From the NCBI GenBank assembly GCA_022614855.1, contig JAKEHU010000036.1:18737-82736 (forward strand): a DNA stretch of 64,000 bases, written 5' to 3'. Both the position numbers and the translations under genes were made by a program. Positions 1 to 9,857 of this stretch are shown here, piece after piece (the stretch's first letter is position 1; the number at the start of each line of letters is the position of its first letter). The notes beneath the pieces were generated by a model, which saw nothing but the letters and a program-made list of their open reading frames with translations, made no database searches and was not told the DNA's origin. The DNA comes from Chlamydiota bacterium. Lineage in GTDB: Bacteria; Chlamydiota; Chlamydiia; Chlamydiales; Rhabdochlamydiaceae.

Positions 1-2865
1 GCTATTGTTCTCTGTTTAGATAGTCCTGATGCTGACCTGACCATTTTAGCACAGTATCAAAACTATGGAATCAAACACTATCGAACCTTTATCTCCAATG
101 CTCCGCCTCCTTACCCTTATATTTCTACTCCTCTTCGCATCGCAACGATCTATTTTACCCATGCTCCTGAGGTAGAAACAGGAGATCTTTTATCACAAAC
201 GCAAAAAGAGGAGATTCTAAAATTGGTAAAAGAGAAAAATCCCGAAGTGAGCGATTTGGAATTCCAAAAACTGATTTCAGGTCTGAGTTCTCGTTTTCTC
301 CGAGGGATGACTCAAGAAAGACTCATCATGGCACTGGATATGTTTTTTCGAGCAAAAGCACGCGACCCTTGTCAGTATGAAGTGAAGTACAATGAGGATT
401 GGAAGGAAAGAAAAGAGGTCCCTTCCATGCAGATTGTCTTTGCTTGGAAAAATGTTCCAAAACACCATTTCCTATACATGATGGCAAAAATGATCCATCG
501 CCACGGACTTGCTATTCGAAGAGTCATTGCGACCTACATTGATCCTTACAGCAAAAATTCTATTCTCATCATGTCGCTTGGAATCCATGGAATCAATGGA
601 GGAGCTGCTTGGGATGAGGCCAATATCCCTGACTTCCTAAAAGAGCTAGTCACATTGAAATATTTTGAATGGATGGAAAAAATTGAAAAGACTTTTGTCG
701 ACTCCAATCTAGTCACAGGGAATATCGGCAATCTGATTAAAGCAATGGCCCATTTTATCCATCAGGTTTTAGTTCAAATTGACATCAACATGTATAGCCT
801 TTCCAACACCGAAGAAGGGCTTTGCCGTCATCCCGAACTAACCATTCTTCTTACACAGCTCTTCGAATATAAATTCAATCCAGAAACAATGGATAAAGTA
901 AAACATGAAGAGACCAAAGCAGCTCTTTTAAAACTGATCGATGATTTGGATACGGGAAATGAGATGAATGATGTACGGAGAAAAAATATCCTTAAACAGG
1001 GATTAAACTTTGTAGATCATTCATTAAAAACCAATTTTTATCGAAATAATAAAACTGCTTTTTCTTTTCGTTTGGATCCCGATTACCTAAATCTTCTTCC
1101 CTATGACCGGAAGGATAAATTTCCAGAAATCCCCTTTGCAATTTTTTTTATGAAAGGGATGTATTACATCGGATTTCATATCCGCTTTAAAGATTTAGCA
1201 AGAGGTGGTTTAAGAACTGTATTTCCGCAAGAGCTAGAACAGATGATGTGGGAGAGAAACAATGTCTTTTCTGAATGTTATAACCTTGCTTATACCCAGC
1301 AAAAAAAGAATAAAGATATTCCCGAAGGAGGAGCAAAAGGAGTTATTTTCTTAGAACCCTACGATCGGCTTTTATCAGAAGCGGAAATTTATCGAAAAGA
1401 ACTGGTAGAAGCAGGATTTTCCCAAACCATTGTTGAAGAAAAACTCCACTCTTTTCATCAGGAACAAAAACTGGAATATCTCTATCAGACACAGCGTTCC
1501 TATATAGAAAGCTTCATTACCCTACTCAACTGCGAACCCGATGGAACTCTTCGCGCCAAACACATTGTCGATTATTGGAAAAAGCCCGAATACATCTATT
1601 TAGGTCCAGATGAAAATATGCACAATCCAATGATCGAATGGATTGCAAAGTTTAGTAAATACTACAACTACAAACCTGGCAGTTCTTTCATCTCAAGCAA
1701 ACCTGGGGCAGGAATCAACCACAAGGAATATGGAGTGACCTCATTTGGTGTTAACGTCTACATGGAAGAGGTGTTAAAATATCTCGGAATTGACCCAAGT
1801 AAGCAACCATTTACTGTAAAAATGTCTGGGGGTCCAGATGGAGATGTTGCCGGAAATCAGATGGTCAATCTCTATAAATTTTTCCCAAAAACAGCAAAAC
1901 TCTTAACTTTAATCGACATCTCTGGAGTTATTTATGATCCAGAAGGATTGGATCTTAAAATCCTCACGACCTTTTTTACAGAGGTAAAACCCATCCGTTT
2001 TTATCCTCATGAAAAATTGCATGAAGGGGGATTTCTCTTGGATCTTTCTACGAAACGAGAACAGACGGTCTACGCTCAACAAACCTGCTGCTTCCGCATG
2101 AAACAGGGGAAAGTCGTAGAGGAATGGCTTTCAGGAAATGAGATGAACCACCTCCTTCGCCATCATGTACATCAGACCAAAACCGATATATTCATCCCTG
2201 GAGGAGGGCGGCCAAAAACATTAGACGACCACAACTTTAAAGATTTTCTCGATGCAACTGGTAAACCAACTGCAAAAGCCATTATAGAGGGAGCAAATCT
2301 CTATTTGACTCCTTGGGCTAGGAGATCCCTTGAAAAACTTGGCGTGTTAATCATCAAAGACAGCTCAGCAAATAAAGGTGGTGTCATCTGTTCTTCTTTT
2401 GAAGTTTTGTCTGGTCTGACCTTATCAGAAGAAGAGTTCATTCAACACAAACCAAAGTTGATGAAGGAAATTCTCGTTATCATTGGGCAAAAAGCTCGAA
2501 ATGAAGCACACCTACTTTTATCGACACATAGCCAAAAAGGGGCCTATCTCACCGATATTTCTGAATGGATTTCCCAAAAAATCAATACATTTAAATACCA
2601 GCTTCTCGACCACCTTCTTACGAAACCTCTTTCCAATGATCCCAAAGATCCCCTCACCCAATGTCTATTCAATTATTGTCCTTCTCTCCTCAGAGAGCAA
2701 TACCAAGATCGCATTCTCTCAAACATTCCAGATGGACATAAAAAGGCCATTATTGCAGCATATCTTGCTTCTAAGGTTGTCTATACCAAAGGGTTAGATT
2801 GGTCACCCAACTTGGTCGACATTTTACCCCTTCTCTTAAAAGATCCAGGACTCATAAATCCCTAA
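1..2865 (+). CDS. NAD-specific glutamate dehydrogenase, large type, 5' end outside the window
   Basis: The reading frame is open from base 1, so the gene starts upstream of the window; the internal TTG at 223 is not its start. The protein resembles the large NAD-dependent glutamate dehydrogenases, which interconvert glutamate and 2-oxoglutarate plus ammonia. Of 954 visible residues, the dehydrogenase core lies in the second half. It includes an ARGGLR segment near 400, PEGGAKG near 441-447 (glutamate-binding lysine region), GPDENM near 535-540 and the dinucleotide-binding region around GGPDGDVAGN near 610-619. The poorly conserved N-terminal part is typical of the large family. In an intracellular chlamydia, glutamate is a likely carbon source feeding the TCA cycle (inference). 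A 109-bp gap with a CIRCE-like site separates it from hrcA. Confidence 0.88.
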   Translation, partial: AIVLCLDSPDADLTILAQYQNYGIKHYRTFISNAPPPYPYISTPLRIATIYFTHAPEVETGDLLSQTQKEEILKLVKEKNPEVSDLEFQKLISGLSSRFLRGMTQERLIMALDMFFRAKARDPCQYEVKYNEDWKERKEVPSMQIVFAWKNVPKHHFLYMMAKMIHRHGLAIRRVIATYIDPYSKNSILIMSLGIHGINGGAAWDEANIPDFLKELVTLKYFEWMEKIEKTFVDSNLVTGNIGNLIKAMAHFIHQVLVQIDINMYSLSNTEEGLCRHPELTILLTQLFEYKFNPETMDKVKHEETKAALLKLIDDLDTGNEMNDVRRKNILKQGLNFVDHSLKTNFYRNNKTAFSFRLDPDYLNLLPYDRKDKFPEIPFAIFFMKGMYYIGFHIRFKDLARGGLRTVFPQELEQMMWERNNVFSECYNLAYTQQKKNKDIPEGGAKGVIFLEPYDRLLSEAEIYRKELVEAGFSQTIVEEKLHSFHQEQKLEYLYQTQRSYIESFITLLNCEPDGTLRAKHIVDYWKKPEYIYLGPDENMHNPMIEWIAKFSKYYNYKPGSSFISSKPGAGINHKEYGVTSFGVNVYMEEVLKYLGIDPSKQPFTVKMSGGPDGDVAGNQMVNLYKFFPKTAKLLTLIDISGVIYDPEGLDLKILTTFFTEVKPIRFYPHEKLHEGGFLLDLSTKREQTVYAQQTCCFRMKQGKVVEEWLSGNEMNHLLRHHVHQTKTDIFIPGGGRPKTLDDHNFKDFLDATGKPTAKAIIEGANLYLTPWARRSLEKLGVLIIKDSSANKGGVICSSFEVLSGLTLSEEEFIQHKPKLMKEILVIIGQKARNEAHLLLSTHSQKGAYLTDISEWISQKINTFKYQLLDHLLTKPLSNDPKDPLTQCLFNYCPSLLREQYQDRILSNIPDGHKKAIIAAYLASKVVYTKGLDWSPNLVDILPLLLKDPGLINP

Positions 2866-2889
2866 TTCTAAATAAATTACATGAGTCTT

Positions 2890-2916
2890 TCAGCAATCTT
2901 ATCTAAAGACTGCTAA
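2890..2916 (+). promoter_or_regulatory. CIRCE-like HrcA operator, degenerate
   Basis: TCAGCAATC, nine bases, then GACTGCTAA. Against the CIRCE consensus TTAGCACTC-N9-GAGTGCTAA the left half matches 7 of 9 and the right half 8 of 9, with exactly the canonical spacer. It lies just upstream of the hrcA-grpE-dnaK promoter, where HrcA autorepression is expected. Binding itself is inferred. The same dyad (AGTCTTT...AAAGACT) could also act as a weak 3' hairpin for the preceding gene. Confidence 0.7.
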
Positions 2917-2921
2917 ATTTC

Positions 2922-2950
2922 TTGTTCTTTCTTTTCCTTTTTGATACAAT
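2922..2950 (+). promoter_or_regulatory. Candidate sigma-66/70 promoter of hrcA-grpE-dnaK
   Basis: TTGTTC, 17 bases, TACAAT, with the -10 about 25 bases before the hrcA ATG and the -35 only six bases downstream of the CIRCE-like site. Spacing is ideal. The assignment rests on pattern matching only. Confidence 0.5.
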
Positions 2951-2974
2951 TAAGGTGTAAAAAAAAATATACCT

Positions 2975-4138
2975 ATGTTGAGACCGATACAATCTAAAAA
3001 ACCCTCTAAAGAAAAACGGGAAAAGCAGGTGCTACTCGGCCTGGTTGAGCTTTATTTAAAGATGGGGAGTCCGATTGGCTCCAATACCCTTCGAGAAAAC
3101 GGGTTTGAATCCTTAAGTTCAGCAACCATTCGCAACTATTTTTCCAAACTAGAAAAAACAGGTTTTCTCAAACAGCAACATTCTTCAGGAGGCCGAGTTC
3201 CTACACAGCTTGCCTACAAATTCTATGCAGATAGCCACCTACCTCATGCCTCTACCCAAGAAAAAGACAAAGATTTCTTTCGATCAAGATTAGAACCAGA
3301 AAATAGAGAGCCAGCAGCATTCTTGCAAAAAGCAGCAGAACTGGTAAGCGAATTAACAGGATGTGCGGTTTTCCTTTCTTCTCCAAGATTTGACCAAGAC
3401 TTCATTTTGGACATCAAACTTTTGGCAATCGATCCAGAGCGCTATCTCTGTGTCCTCATTACAGATTTTGGATTAGTGCATACAGAAATTCTCTTTGCCG
3501 ACAAGAACATGGGCAATTTTAATGTAAAACGCATTGAAACTTACCTTCACTCGCGCATTTCCGGCCTGAATAAACCCCAGCTCAGTAAAGAAGAAGAAAC
3601 TATTGCAAACCATTTTTACAAAGAAATCATGCTCAGACACATTGTCCACTATTCCAACTTTAGCGCAGACGACATTTACAAAACTGGATTTTCTAAACTT
3701 TTAAATTACCCTGACTTTAATAATGCGACTGCACTGGCAAGTGGACTTTCACTCTTTGAAAATCGAAATGATTTAAGCCAAATTTTGAATGAAGCTTGCA
3801 AGAAAAATGATATTTTTTGTTGGATTGGCGAGGATTTGATCCCGCTTAGCAATGAATATTCTAGCTGCTCCATCATTGCAATTCCCTATCGAATTAATCA
3901 GACAATTGCAGGAGCCATTGCGATCATGGGCCCGAATCGCATTCACTATCGAAAACTATTTTCCATTCTTAAAGCTTCATCGGAATATATCTCTGAAACA
4001 CTAACAGCGCTTCTATACAAATTTAAAATTACCTTTAGACAACCCACCTCTCCCTCTATTGGGATATCAGCAAAGAAAACAACATTTATCGATCAAAGCG
4101 ATCGGTTATTTTTAGAAAACAAAGGAAAAGACTTATGA
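2975..4138 (+). CDS. hrcA: Heat-inducible transcription repressor HrcA
   Basis: HrcA represses class I heat-shock genes by binding CIRCE and is tuned by GroEL in known systems. The N-terminal winged helix is clear: the region around residues 20-75 contains GSPIGS, SSATIRNYF and a GGRVPT turn. A GAF-like sensing and dimerisation region follows. At 387 residues it is slightly longer than typical HrcA (about 340-350), with a polar C-terminal tail, as in other chlamydial HrcA proteins. The stop overlaps the grpE start as ATGA, so hrcA-grpE-dnaK is one translationally coupled operon. A CIRCE-like site upstream points to autoregulation. I see no strong Shine-Dalgarno sequence before the ATG, so the start is likely but not certain. 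Confidence 0.95.
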   Translation: MLRPIQSKKPSKEKREKQVLLGLVELYLKMGSPIGSNTLRENGFESLSSATIRNYFSKLEKTGFLKQQHSSGGRVPTQLAYKFYADSHLPHASTQEKDKDFFRSRLEPENREPAAFLQKAAELVSELTGCAVFLSSPRFDQDFILDIKLLAIDPERYLCVLITDFGLVHTEILFADKNMGNFNVKRIETYLHSRISGLNKPQLSKEEETIANHFYKEIMLRHIVHYSNFSADDIYKTGFSKLLNYPDFNNATALASGLSLFENRNDLSQILNEACKKNDIFCWIGEDLIPLSNEYSSCSIIAIPYRINQTIAGAIAIMGPNRIHYRKLFSILKASSEYISETLTALLYKFKITFRQPTSPSIGISAKKTTFIDQSDRLFLENKGKDL

Positions 4139-4704
4139 CACGAGAAAAAGTAGAAAATCAAAAGGAAGAAAATCCCTCTTTAGAAGAAATACAAGAGAAA
4201 GCAGCAGGATCGACAAATTTAGAAAAGCAATTGGAAGAATACAAGGATAAATATTTTAGATTGCTAGCAGAAATGGAAAATGCAAGGCGCAGAATGCAAA
4301 AAGAAAAACAAGAGATGAACCGCTTTGCTGTAGAAAATGTGATAACAGAGATCCTTCTTCCCATAGATACATTAGAAAAGGCTCTTCACTGCACAGATCA
4401 AATGTCACCTGAAACGCGAAGTTGGGCAACTGGATTCCAAATGATTTTATCCCAATTTAAAGAAATTGTGATGAATCATGGGATCGTTGCTTTTTCTTCT
4501 GTAGGAGAAAAATTTGATCCACATAGACATGAAGCAGTAGAGGTCGTAGAAACAAAAGATCATCCTGAAGGGACAATCTTGCAAGAGTTTGTCAAGGGCT
4601 ATAAGAGCGGAGATCGAACCATTCGCGCTGCACGAGTAAAAGTTGCAAAAGCCCCTTCAGAAGAAGAAAAAAATAAAGTTAACAATAAGGAGAATATATC
4701 ATGA
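4135..4704 (+). CDS. grpE: Nucleotide exchange factor GrpE
   Basis: GrpE promotes ADP release from DnaK. The 189-residue protein has an acidic, disordered start, a long coiled-coil helix (about residues 25-75, including [15 protein letters not shown]) and the C-terminal beta domain with the hallmark [12 protein letters not shown] near residue 123 and [18 protein letters not shown] near 160, matching the family well. It overlaps hrcA and dnaK by ATGA at both ends, so production of the three proteins is coupled. The AAGGAG Shine-Dalgarno sequence for dnaK lies inside its last codons (4687-4692). Confidence 0.97.
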   Translation: MTREKVENQKEENPSLEEIQEKAAGSTNLEKQLEEYKDKYFRLLAEMENARRRMQKEKQEMNRFAVENVITEILLPIDTLEKALHCTDQMSPETRSWATGFQMILSQFKEIVMNHGIVAFSSVGEKFDPHRHEAVEVVETKDHPEGTILQEFVKGYKSGDRTIRAARVKVAKAPSEEEKNKVNNKENIS

Positions 4705-6638
4705 CAAACAAAACAGGAAAAAAAAGCAAAATCATAGGAATTGACCTTGGAACAACCAATTCTTGTGTATCAATTATGGAAGGGGGTTCTACCGTCGTAA
4801 TTGCAAACGCTGAAGGCGGAAGAACAACTCCCTCTGTCGTTGGTTTCAAAGACAAGGAAAGGCTAGTCGGCGTGCCAGCAAAGCGTCAGGCAGTCACAAA
4901 TCCAGAAAAAACAATCTATTCTGCAAAGCGATTCATCGGAAGAAAATTTCGAGAAGTGGCATCAGAGATCAAGAATGTCCCCTACAAAGTAAAAGAGGGA
5001 GAAAACGGAAATGCTGTCTTTGAAGTCGATGGGAAAACCGTTACTCCTGAAGAAGTAGGCGCACAAGTCTTGATGAAAATGAAAGAAACTGCAGAAGCCT
5101 ATCTCGGAGAAAAGGTAACAGAAGCAGTGATCACTGTCCCTGCCTACTTCAACGATTCTCAGCGTCAATCGACAAAAGATGCAGGAAGAATTGCAGGTCT
5201 GGATGTGAAGCGAATCATTCCAGAGCCTACTGCAGCGGCACTTGCTTATGGACTCGATAAACAGCACGATAAAAAAATTGCTGTTTTTGACCTAGGTGGA
5301 GGTACATTTGATATTTCCATTTTGGAAATCGGCGATGGCGTATTTGAAGTATTATCTACAAATGGCGATACCCATTTAGGTGGAGATGACTTTGACAATG
5401 CTATTTTGCAGTGGATATTAGATGAATTCAAAAAAGAGCATGGCATTGATCTTGGCAAAGACAAAATGGCTCTACAGCGCCTTCGCGATGCAGCTGAAAA
5501 GGCTAAAATTGAACTTTCAGGAACACAAACCACTGAAATCAATCAGCCTTTCATTACGATGGATGCGCAGGGACCAAAACACCTTGCGCTCTCTTTAACC
5601 CGCGCGAAATTGGAAAGTCTCACTCACAATCTCATAGAGAGAACAAAAGAGCCTTGTTTGAAAGCTCTGCAAGATGCTGGTCTAAAGCCCTCGCAAATCG
5701 ATGAAATCATCTTAGTAGGTGGAATGACTCGTATGCCTGCAGTTGAAAGAAAAGTTGTCGAAATCTTTGGTAAAGAACCTCATAAAGGGGTCAACCCAGA
5801 CGAGGTTGTAGCCGTTGGTGCTGCTATTCAAGGCGGCGTCATGACAGGTGATGTAAAAGACGTTTTACTGCTCGACGTAATCCCGCTTACCTTGGGAATT
5901 GAGACATTAGGAGGTGTAATGACTCCTCTAGTTGAAAGAAATACAACAATTCCTACGCAAAAAAAGCAGGTCTTTTCTACTGCTTCAGACAACCAACCAG
6001 CTGTAACCATTGTCGTACTTCAAGGGGAAAGACAACTGGCAAAGGATAATAAGAAGATCGGGACATTTGACCTTACAGACATCCCTCCAGCTCCTCGAGG
6101 AGTACCACAAATCGAGGTTTGCTTTGATATCGATGCAAATGGAATTTTGCAGGTATCGGCAAAAGACATACAGACAGGGAAAGAGCAGAAGATCCGCATT
6201 GAAGCAAAATCAGGATTAAATGAATCAGAAATCCAGAGTATGCTCAAAGATGCAGAACTTCATAGAGAGGAAGACAGAAAGCGCAAAGGGGAAATCGAAG
6301 CTCGCAATGAAGCAGATTCTCTTGTGTTCAGAGCGCAAAAATCTTTGAATGATTACAAAGATAAGATCCCTGCAAATGTCAATTCAGAAATTCAATCTAA
6401 AATCGATAGCTTGAAAAAAGCGTTAGAAGGGTCTGATATAGATAGAATCAAGTCTGCAACTGATGAGCTGAACCAGTCCATACAAAAGATCGGGGAAGCA
6501 ATGAGACAATCAGCCGGTAGCCAAGCCGCTGGTCAGCCGCAAGCTGGTCCTCAGCAAACGAGTGGATCTGGAAAACCTGCGGAAGAAAATATAGAGGATG
6601 CAGAAGTAGAAATTCTCGATGACGAAAACAAAAAATAA
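4701..6638 (+). CDS. dnaK: Chaperone DnaK (Hsp70)
   Basis: ATP-dependent Hsp70 chaperone. The 645-residue protein begins its ATPase domain with [12 protein letters not shown] (about residues 13-24), carries [15 protein letters not shown] and VGGMTRMP in the nucleotide cleft, then the substrate-binding domain and a Gly/Gln-rich C-terminal linker ending in an acidic tail ([10 protein letters not shown]). Length is normal for bacterial DnaK. It starts inside the grpE stop (ATGA) with a good AAGGAG Shine-Dalgarno sequence. A strong factor-independent terminator follows 46 bases after the stop, so the heat-shock operon ends here. Confidence 0.98.
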   Translation: MTNKTGKKSKIIGIDLGTTNSCVSIMEGGSTVVIANAEGGRTTPSVVGFKDKERLVGVPAKRQAVTNPEKTIYSAKRFIGRKFREVASEIKNVPYKVKEGENGNAVFEVDGKTVTPEEVGAQVLMKMKETAEAYLGEKVTEAVITVPAYFNDSQRQSTKDAGRIAGLDVKRIIPEPTAAALAYGLDKQHDKKIAVFDLGGGTFDISILEIGDGVFEVLSTNGDTHLGGDDFDNAILQWILDEFKKEHGIDLGKDKMALQRLRDAAEKAKIELSGTQTTEINQPFITMDAQGPKHLALSLTRAKLESLTHNLIERTKEPCLKALQDAGLKPSQIDEIILVGGMTRMPAVERKVVEIFGKEPHKGVNPDEVVAVGAAIQGGVMTGDVKDVLLLDVIPLTLGIETLGGVMTPLVERNTTIPTQKKQVFSTASDNQPAVTIVVLQGERQLAKDNKKIGTFDLTDIPPAPRGVPQIEVCFDIDANGILQVSAKDIQTGKEQKIRIEAKSGLNESEIQSMLKDAELHREEDRKRKGEIEARNEADSLVFRAQKSLNDYKDKIPANVNSEIQSKIDSLKKALEGSDIDRIKSATDELNQSIQKIGEAMRQSAGSQAAGQPQAGPQQTSGSGKPAEENIEDAEVEILDDENKK

Positions 6639-6684
6639 ATCTTAGAACCTGTCCTAAAACTAGGCCTTTTAGAGATTTATCATG

Positions 6685-6719
6685 ATGCGCCAAGGAGAAA
6701 ACTTTGGCGCATTTTTTTT
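6685..6719 (+). terminator. Rho-independent terminator after dnaK
   Basis: A perfect 9-bp stem ATGCGCCAA / TTGGCGCAT with a 10-base loop is followed directly by a run of seven or more T. It sits between dnaK and the convergent rseP gene. The T-run is on the plus strand, so it mainly serves the hrcA-grpE-dnaK transcript. Confidence 0.92.
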
Positions 6720-6727
6720 ATTTAGAT

Positions 6728-8659
6728 TTAAAAGAATCGGTGGATAATGCGAGCAATATCGTTATAGGTGAGATAGATAAAAAAGCCGATGAGCAATACG
6801 ACAAACGGAAGAATAAGCCTTTCCATTGTTTTTGCTTTAATCCGTTTTCTTGTCACTGCTTCAAAAAGTGCAAAGGAAATGTGTCCCCCATCCAGTACTG
6901 GTATGGGTAACAGATTTAAAATTCCCAAATTTAAGCTGATCATTCCAAGCCAATAGAGAACTTCTTTTACTCCTTGTGTCCATCCATAATGGATCATCTG
7001 GACAATGCCTACAGGGCCTGAAATATTTTTTGGGCTTAAATAACCAGAAACTAAGGCAAATAGAGTTCGCCAAGTTTCCTGAAAGACATTTCCAAGCAGA
7101 GTAAATGGGCCAGGATTATATTCTACTGAGCTATCATAGATTGGGATCGAAATAACTTTGCGATTTTGAAACTCCTCAAATTCTTTAAACGCCCTTTCTC
7201 GTTCCTTACTATCTGAAATTTGCTCGATCTGTTTTTTCTGCAAAAGGAGCTGCTGATTTCTCTTTAGCTGATCTTCCTTAGAGAAAGGGTATTCATTAAT
7301 GGAAATCGGAACAATTGGATTGAGCAAGCGAAAGTTACCCACTTGTGCAATAGGTTTTTCTCCAAATGAGCGAATCAATTGATGCAAATCATTTTCAAAA
7401 AAAGCTTTCTCAAATTCTCTATCCGCATCTTTCCAAGAAATAGAGGATGGCCTATTTGTTTTTTGTACGATGACTTGGACTTGTTTGGTCTGCAATGCTT
7501 TCAAAATTTCATGTCCGCTTGCAACGTGAACTCCATCAATAGCTAAAATTTTATCCCCTTTTTTCAATGGAATTTCTGCGGAAGAGCGGGGAGTTTTGGT
7601 GAAAGATTTTTTAATCTCCGATTTTTCATCGAGATAGGAAATCGGATTTTCTACTTCTCCGTGAATATTTAAATTATAAGGAATAAAGTAGAGTTCATCG
7701 ATTTTCTCCTTTAATCCCGTTTCAAAATGCCAATCATCCAATTCCCCCATTTCAGTAGCAGTTAGTTGCAAGTCTGCAATTTTTAAACGAGGAACTCGGG
7801 TGATGAATGCCTGCTCTCCTCTTTTTACCGTGATCAATGCTTTATCTTCATTGATGATATCTGAGAGATTTTGTTTAGAAAAGACAAACTGCCCATCTAC
7901 CCATACTAAGCGATCTCCATACTCAATTCCACTTGTTTTCATGAGGCTTTCTTCAAAAGGATTATTTGTAGATTGATAGATGAGATAATTGGCTGGTAAG
8001 ATGATGAAAGAGGTATGCAATTTTTCCGAATCGGTGAGTTTATTTCCATTTGTCAATGTGATAGCAAAATCATTTCCCTGCTTAGAAAAATAGTCGATTT
8101 CCTTTCCCTGAATTTTAGGAGGATTTTGATCTAGAAAAAGAGCATAGATAAGATCATTAAAACCCCGAAAAGATCGGTTATTTATCTTTAAAATTTGATC
8201 TCCTGGACGCAGACCCTCCGTGTAAACAGAAGAATCCGGATCTACCCAGCCGACAAATTGTGTAAATTCAGCAAACTTTTTTTCTCTTCCCCCGATTGCC
8301 CAAAGCATAGAAAAGGCAAGAAAAGCAAAGATGATATTCACAATCGGCCCCATTGCTGCAACTTTGATCCGCTTCCAGGGGGTTTGTGCAAAAAATCCAT
8401 CTGGAATTTGATAGGGTTCCAAAGCCCCTTTTTTTTCTGTTCCAGCCATTTTTACATAGCCCCCAAAAGGAAGACAGCCTACCTTCCATTTTACACCTTT
8501 ATGTTCCCACTCAAAAATAGATTTACCAAATCCAATTGAAAAAACTTCTACTGTGATCCCCTGCCTTCGAGCCATGAAATAATGGCCAAGCTCATGAATA
8601 AAAATGAGAAAACTGACGCCAAGTAAAGCCAAACCGATATAGATTATACTGAGAATCAT
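6728..8659 (-). CDS. rseP: Site-2 membrane metalloprotease RseP/YaeL family
   Basis: Intramembrane zinc protease of the RseP (RIP) family, which cleaves single-pass membrane proteins, often anti-sigma factors. The first helix carries HELGH (H22, E23, H26), and the C-terminal membrane region has NLLPIPVLDGGH, supplying the third zinc ligand (LDG motif). Between them lies an unusually long periplasmic region with PDZ-like segments (for example KKGDKILAIDG near 365-375, and GDQILKINN). This makes 643 residues against about 450 in E. coli; chlamydial homologues are also long. In C. trachomatis the homologue lies just beyond ytgABCD; here it also follows the ytg operon on the same strand, with a palindromic element between them and no dxr. 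Confidence 0.92.
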   Translation of the reverse strand: MILSIIYIGLALLGVSFLIFIHELGHYFMARRQGITVEVFSIGFGKSIFEWEHKGVKWKVGCLPFGGYVKMAGTEKKGALEPYQIPDGFFAQTPWKRIKVAAMGPIVNIIFAFLAFSMLWAIGGREKKFAEFTQFVGWVDPDSSVYTEGLRPGDQILKINNRSFRGFNDLIYALFLDQNPPKIQGKEIDYFSKQGNDFAITLTNGNKLTDSEKLHTSFIILPANYLIYQSTNNPFEESLMKTSGIEYGDRLVWVDGQFVFSKQNLSDIINEDKALITVKRGEQAFITRVPRLKIADLQLTATEMGELDDWHFETGLKEKIDELYFIPYNLNIHGEVENPISYLDEKSEIKKSFTKTPRSSAEIPLKKGDKILAIDGVHVASGHEILKALQTKQVQVIVQKTNRPSSISWKDADREFEKAFFENDLHQLIRSFGEKPIAQVGNFRLLNPIVPISINEYPFSKEDQLKRNQQLLLQKKQIEQISDSKERERAFKEFEEFQNRKVISIPIYDSSVEYNPGPFTLLGNVFQETWRTLFALVSGYLSPKNISGPVGIVQMIHYGWTQGVKEVLYWLGMISLNLGILNLLPIPVLDGGHISFALFEAVTRKRIKAKTMERLILPFVVLLIGFFIYLTYNDIARIIHRFF

Positions 8660-8751
8660 CTACTTAAAAATTAAATCTCTTTTTCATTTAAGTATATATT
8701 TTTCCTTTCGCTTTTGCATCTCTTTTTTCAAGACTTGTAAAAAACAAATTT

Positions 8752-8912
8752 ATACCGAAATGAACTCAAAAATTGGATTTTGGCTGCGCCAAAGCACCGC
8801 AATTCGTCGATCTTAAATGACCTCATATTATTAATATTAGGTCATTTAAGATCGGCAAATTTCGAAAGGCTTTCGCGTTGCCCAAAACCAATTTTTGAGT
8901 TCATTTCGGTAT
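8752..8912. repeat. Palindromic element, family B (about 160 bp)
   Basis: Left arm ATACCGAAATGAACTCAAAA and its exact reverse complement at the right end form a 25-bp terminal inverted repeat flanked by AT (extended TAT). A second perfect dyad lies at the centre (CTTAAATGACCT ... AGGTCATTTAAG). There is no ORF. The right arm encodes the last residues and the TGA of ytgD. It matches the other elements here in size, hairpin layout and boundary position but not in arm sequence. This explains most of the 240-bp gap between rseP and ytgD. Confidence 0.9.
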
Positions 8913-9857
8913 ACCTTTTTGCAGTAAATGAATTGTCAATGAACCAAGGAAAGCAACACCAATTAAAGTAACCACAATTCCAGCAGTAGAAAGAGGAATC
9001 TGGTAAATCGATAGAAAATGGCGAGAGAGTGCAACTCCGAAAAAGCTTGAAAGCATTCCTATCAAAATCGCCAAAATTAAAACTGTATGCAATCGGTTCG
9101 ACAGCAATCTTGCAGATAATACAGGTCCAACTAAAAAAGCTAAAAATAACAATACCCCCACAGCGCGAAAAGCTGAAATTGCTGCTGCTGCCGTGAGTAC
9201 CATTAGAAGATACCCAAACAGATGAGGAGAAACTTTCATGGAAAGTGAAAAAGCAGGGTCAAATGAGGTGAGAGTGAATTGGTTAAAAAATAGACCAATT
9301 ACAGCAAAATTTACAAGAAATGTGCCAAATACAATTCTTATATCATCTCTATGTAGAGCATCTACATTTCCCATGATTGCTTCAGTCCCAATATGAACAT
9401 TGCGAGTGAAAATCGTTACAAGAACAATTCCGAGAGCAAAAAAAGTTGTAAAGACAAGACCAATACTCGCGTCTTCTTGTAGTTTGAGCACATGGGTAAA
9501 AAATTGGGTAAAAAATGTTGTCATCAAACCCGTTACCAAAGAGGCTAAAAGAAGAATATTAAATGAGATTTGGACTTCATGATTTTTGGATATAGAATGA
9601 GCAGATAAAAGATAGGCCACGACGATTCCCAAAAGAATTGTGTGTGAGAGAGAATTTGCAAGCATGGTCATTTTTCTTAACACTAAAAAAAGGCCAATGA
9701 GAGAAGAGGTCAAAGAAATCAGAGCAAGAACAATTACTTGAATTTCATCCGTAGCTAGATCTGAAAAAGTCAATTTCCCAAAAAGTAGGTTGCCCATGCG
9801 GGAGAAAAAAATCTCGATAAATTGAAAAAATGTTTTTCCTGAATAGGGGTTCATCAT
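8901..9857 (-). CDS. ytgD: Metal ABC transporter permease YtgD/TroD-like
   Basis: Second permease of a TroABCD/ZnuB-type importer for manganese, zinc or iron. The 318-residue hydrophobic protein has about eight membrane segments and the family core (LANSLSHTILLGI, and AFRAVGVLLFLAFLVGP at about 240). It starts ATG-ATG, overlapping the ytgCR stop as ATGA, and is the last gene of mrp-ytgABCD. Its final residues (IPK) and TGA stop lie in the arm of palindromic element B; without the element the frame would run on for about 20 codons into non-coding-like sequence, so the native C-terminus is uncertain. Confidence 0.9.
   Translation of the reverse strand: MMNPYSGKTFFQFIEIFFSRMGNLLFGKLTFSDLATDEIQVIVLALISLTSSLIGLFLVLRKMTMLANSLSHTILLGIVVAYLLSAHSISKNHEVQISFNILLLASLVTGLMTTFFTQFFTHVLKLQEDASIGLVFTTFFALGIVLVTIFTRNVHIGTEAIMGNVDALHRDDIRIVFGTFLVNFAVIGLFFNQFTLTSFDPAFSLSMKVSPHLFGYLLMVLTAAAAISAFRAVGVLLFLAFLVGPVLSARLLSNRLHTVLILAILIGMLSSFFGVALSRHFLSIYQIPLSTAGIVVTLIGVAFLGSLTIHLLQKGIPK

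Noticed and set aside
223..2865. Glutamate dehydrogenase starting at the TTG at 223
   Set aside because: The frame is open to base 1 and the family is much longer at its N-terminus.
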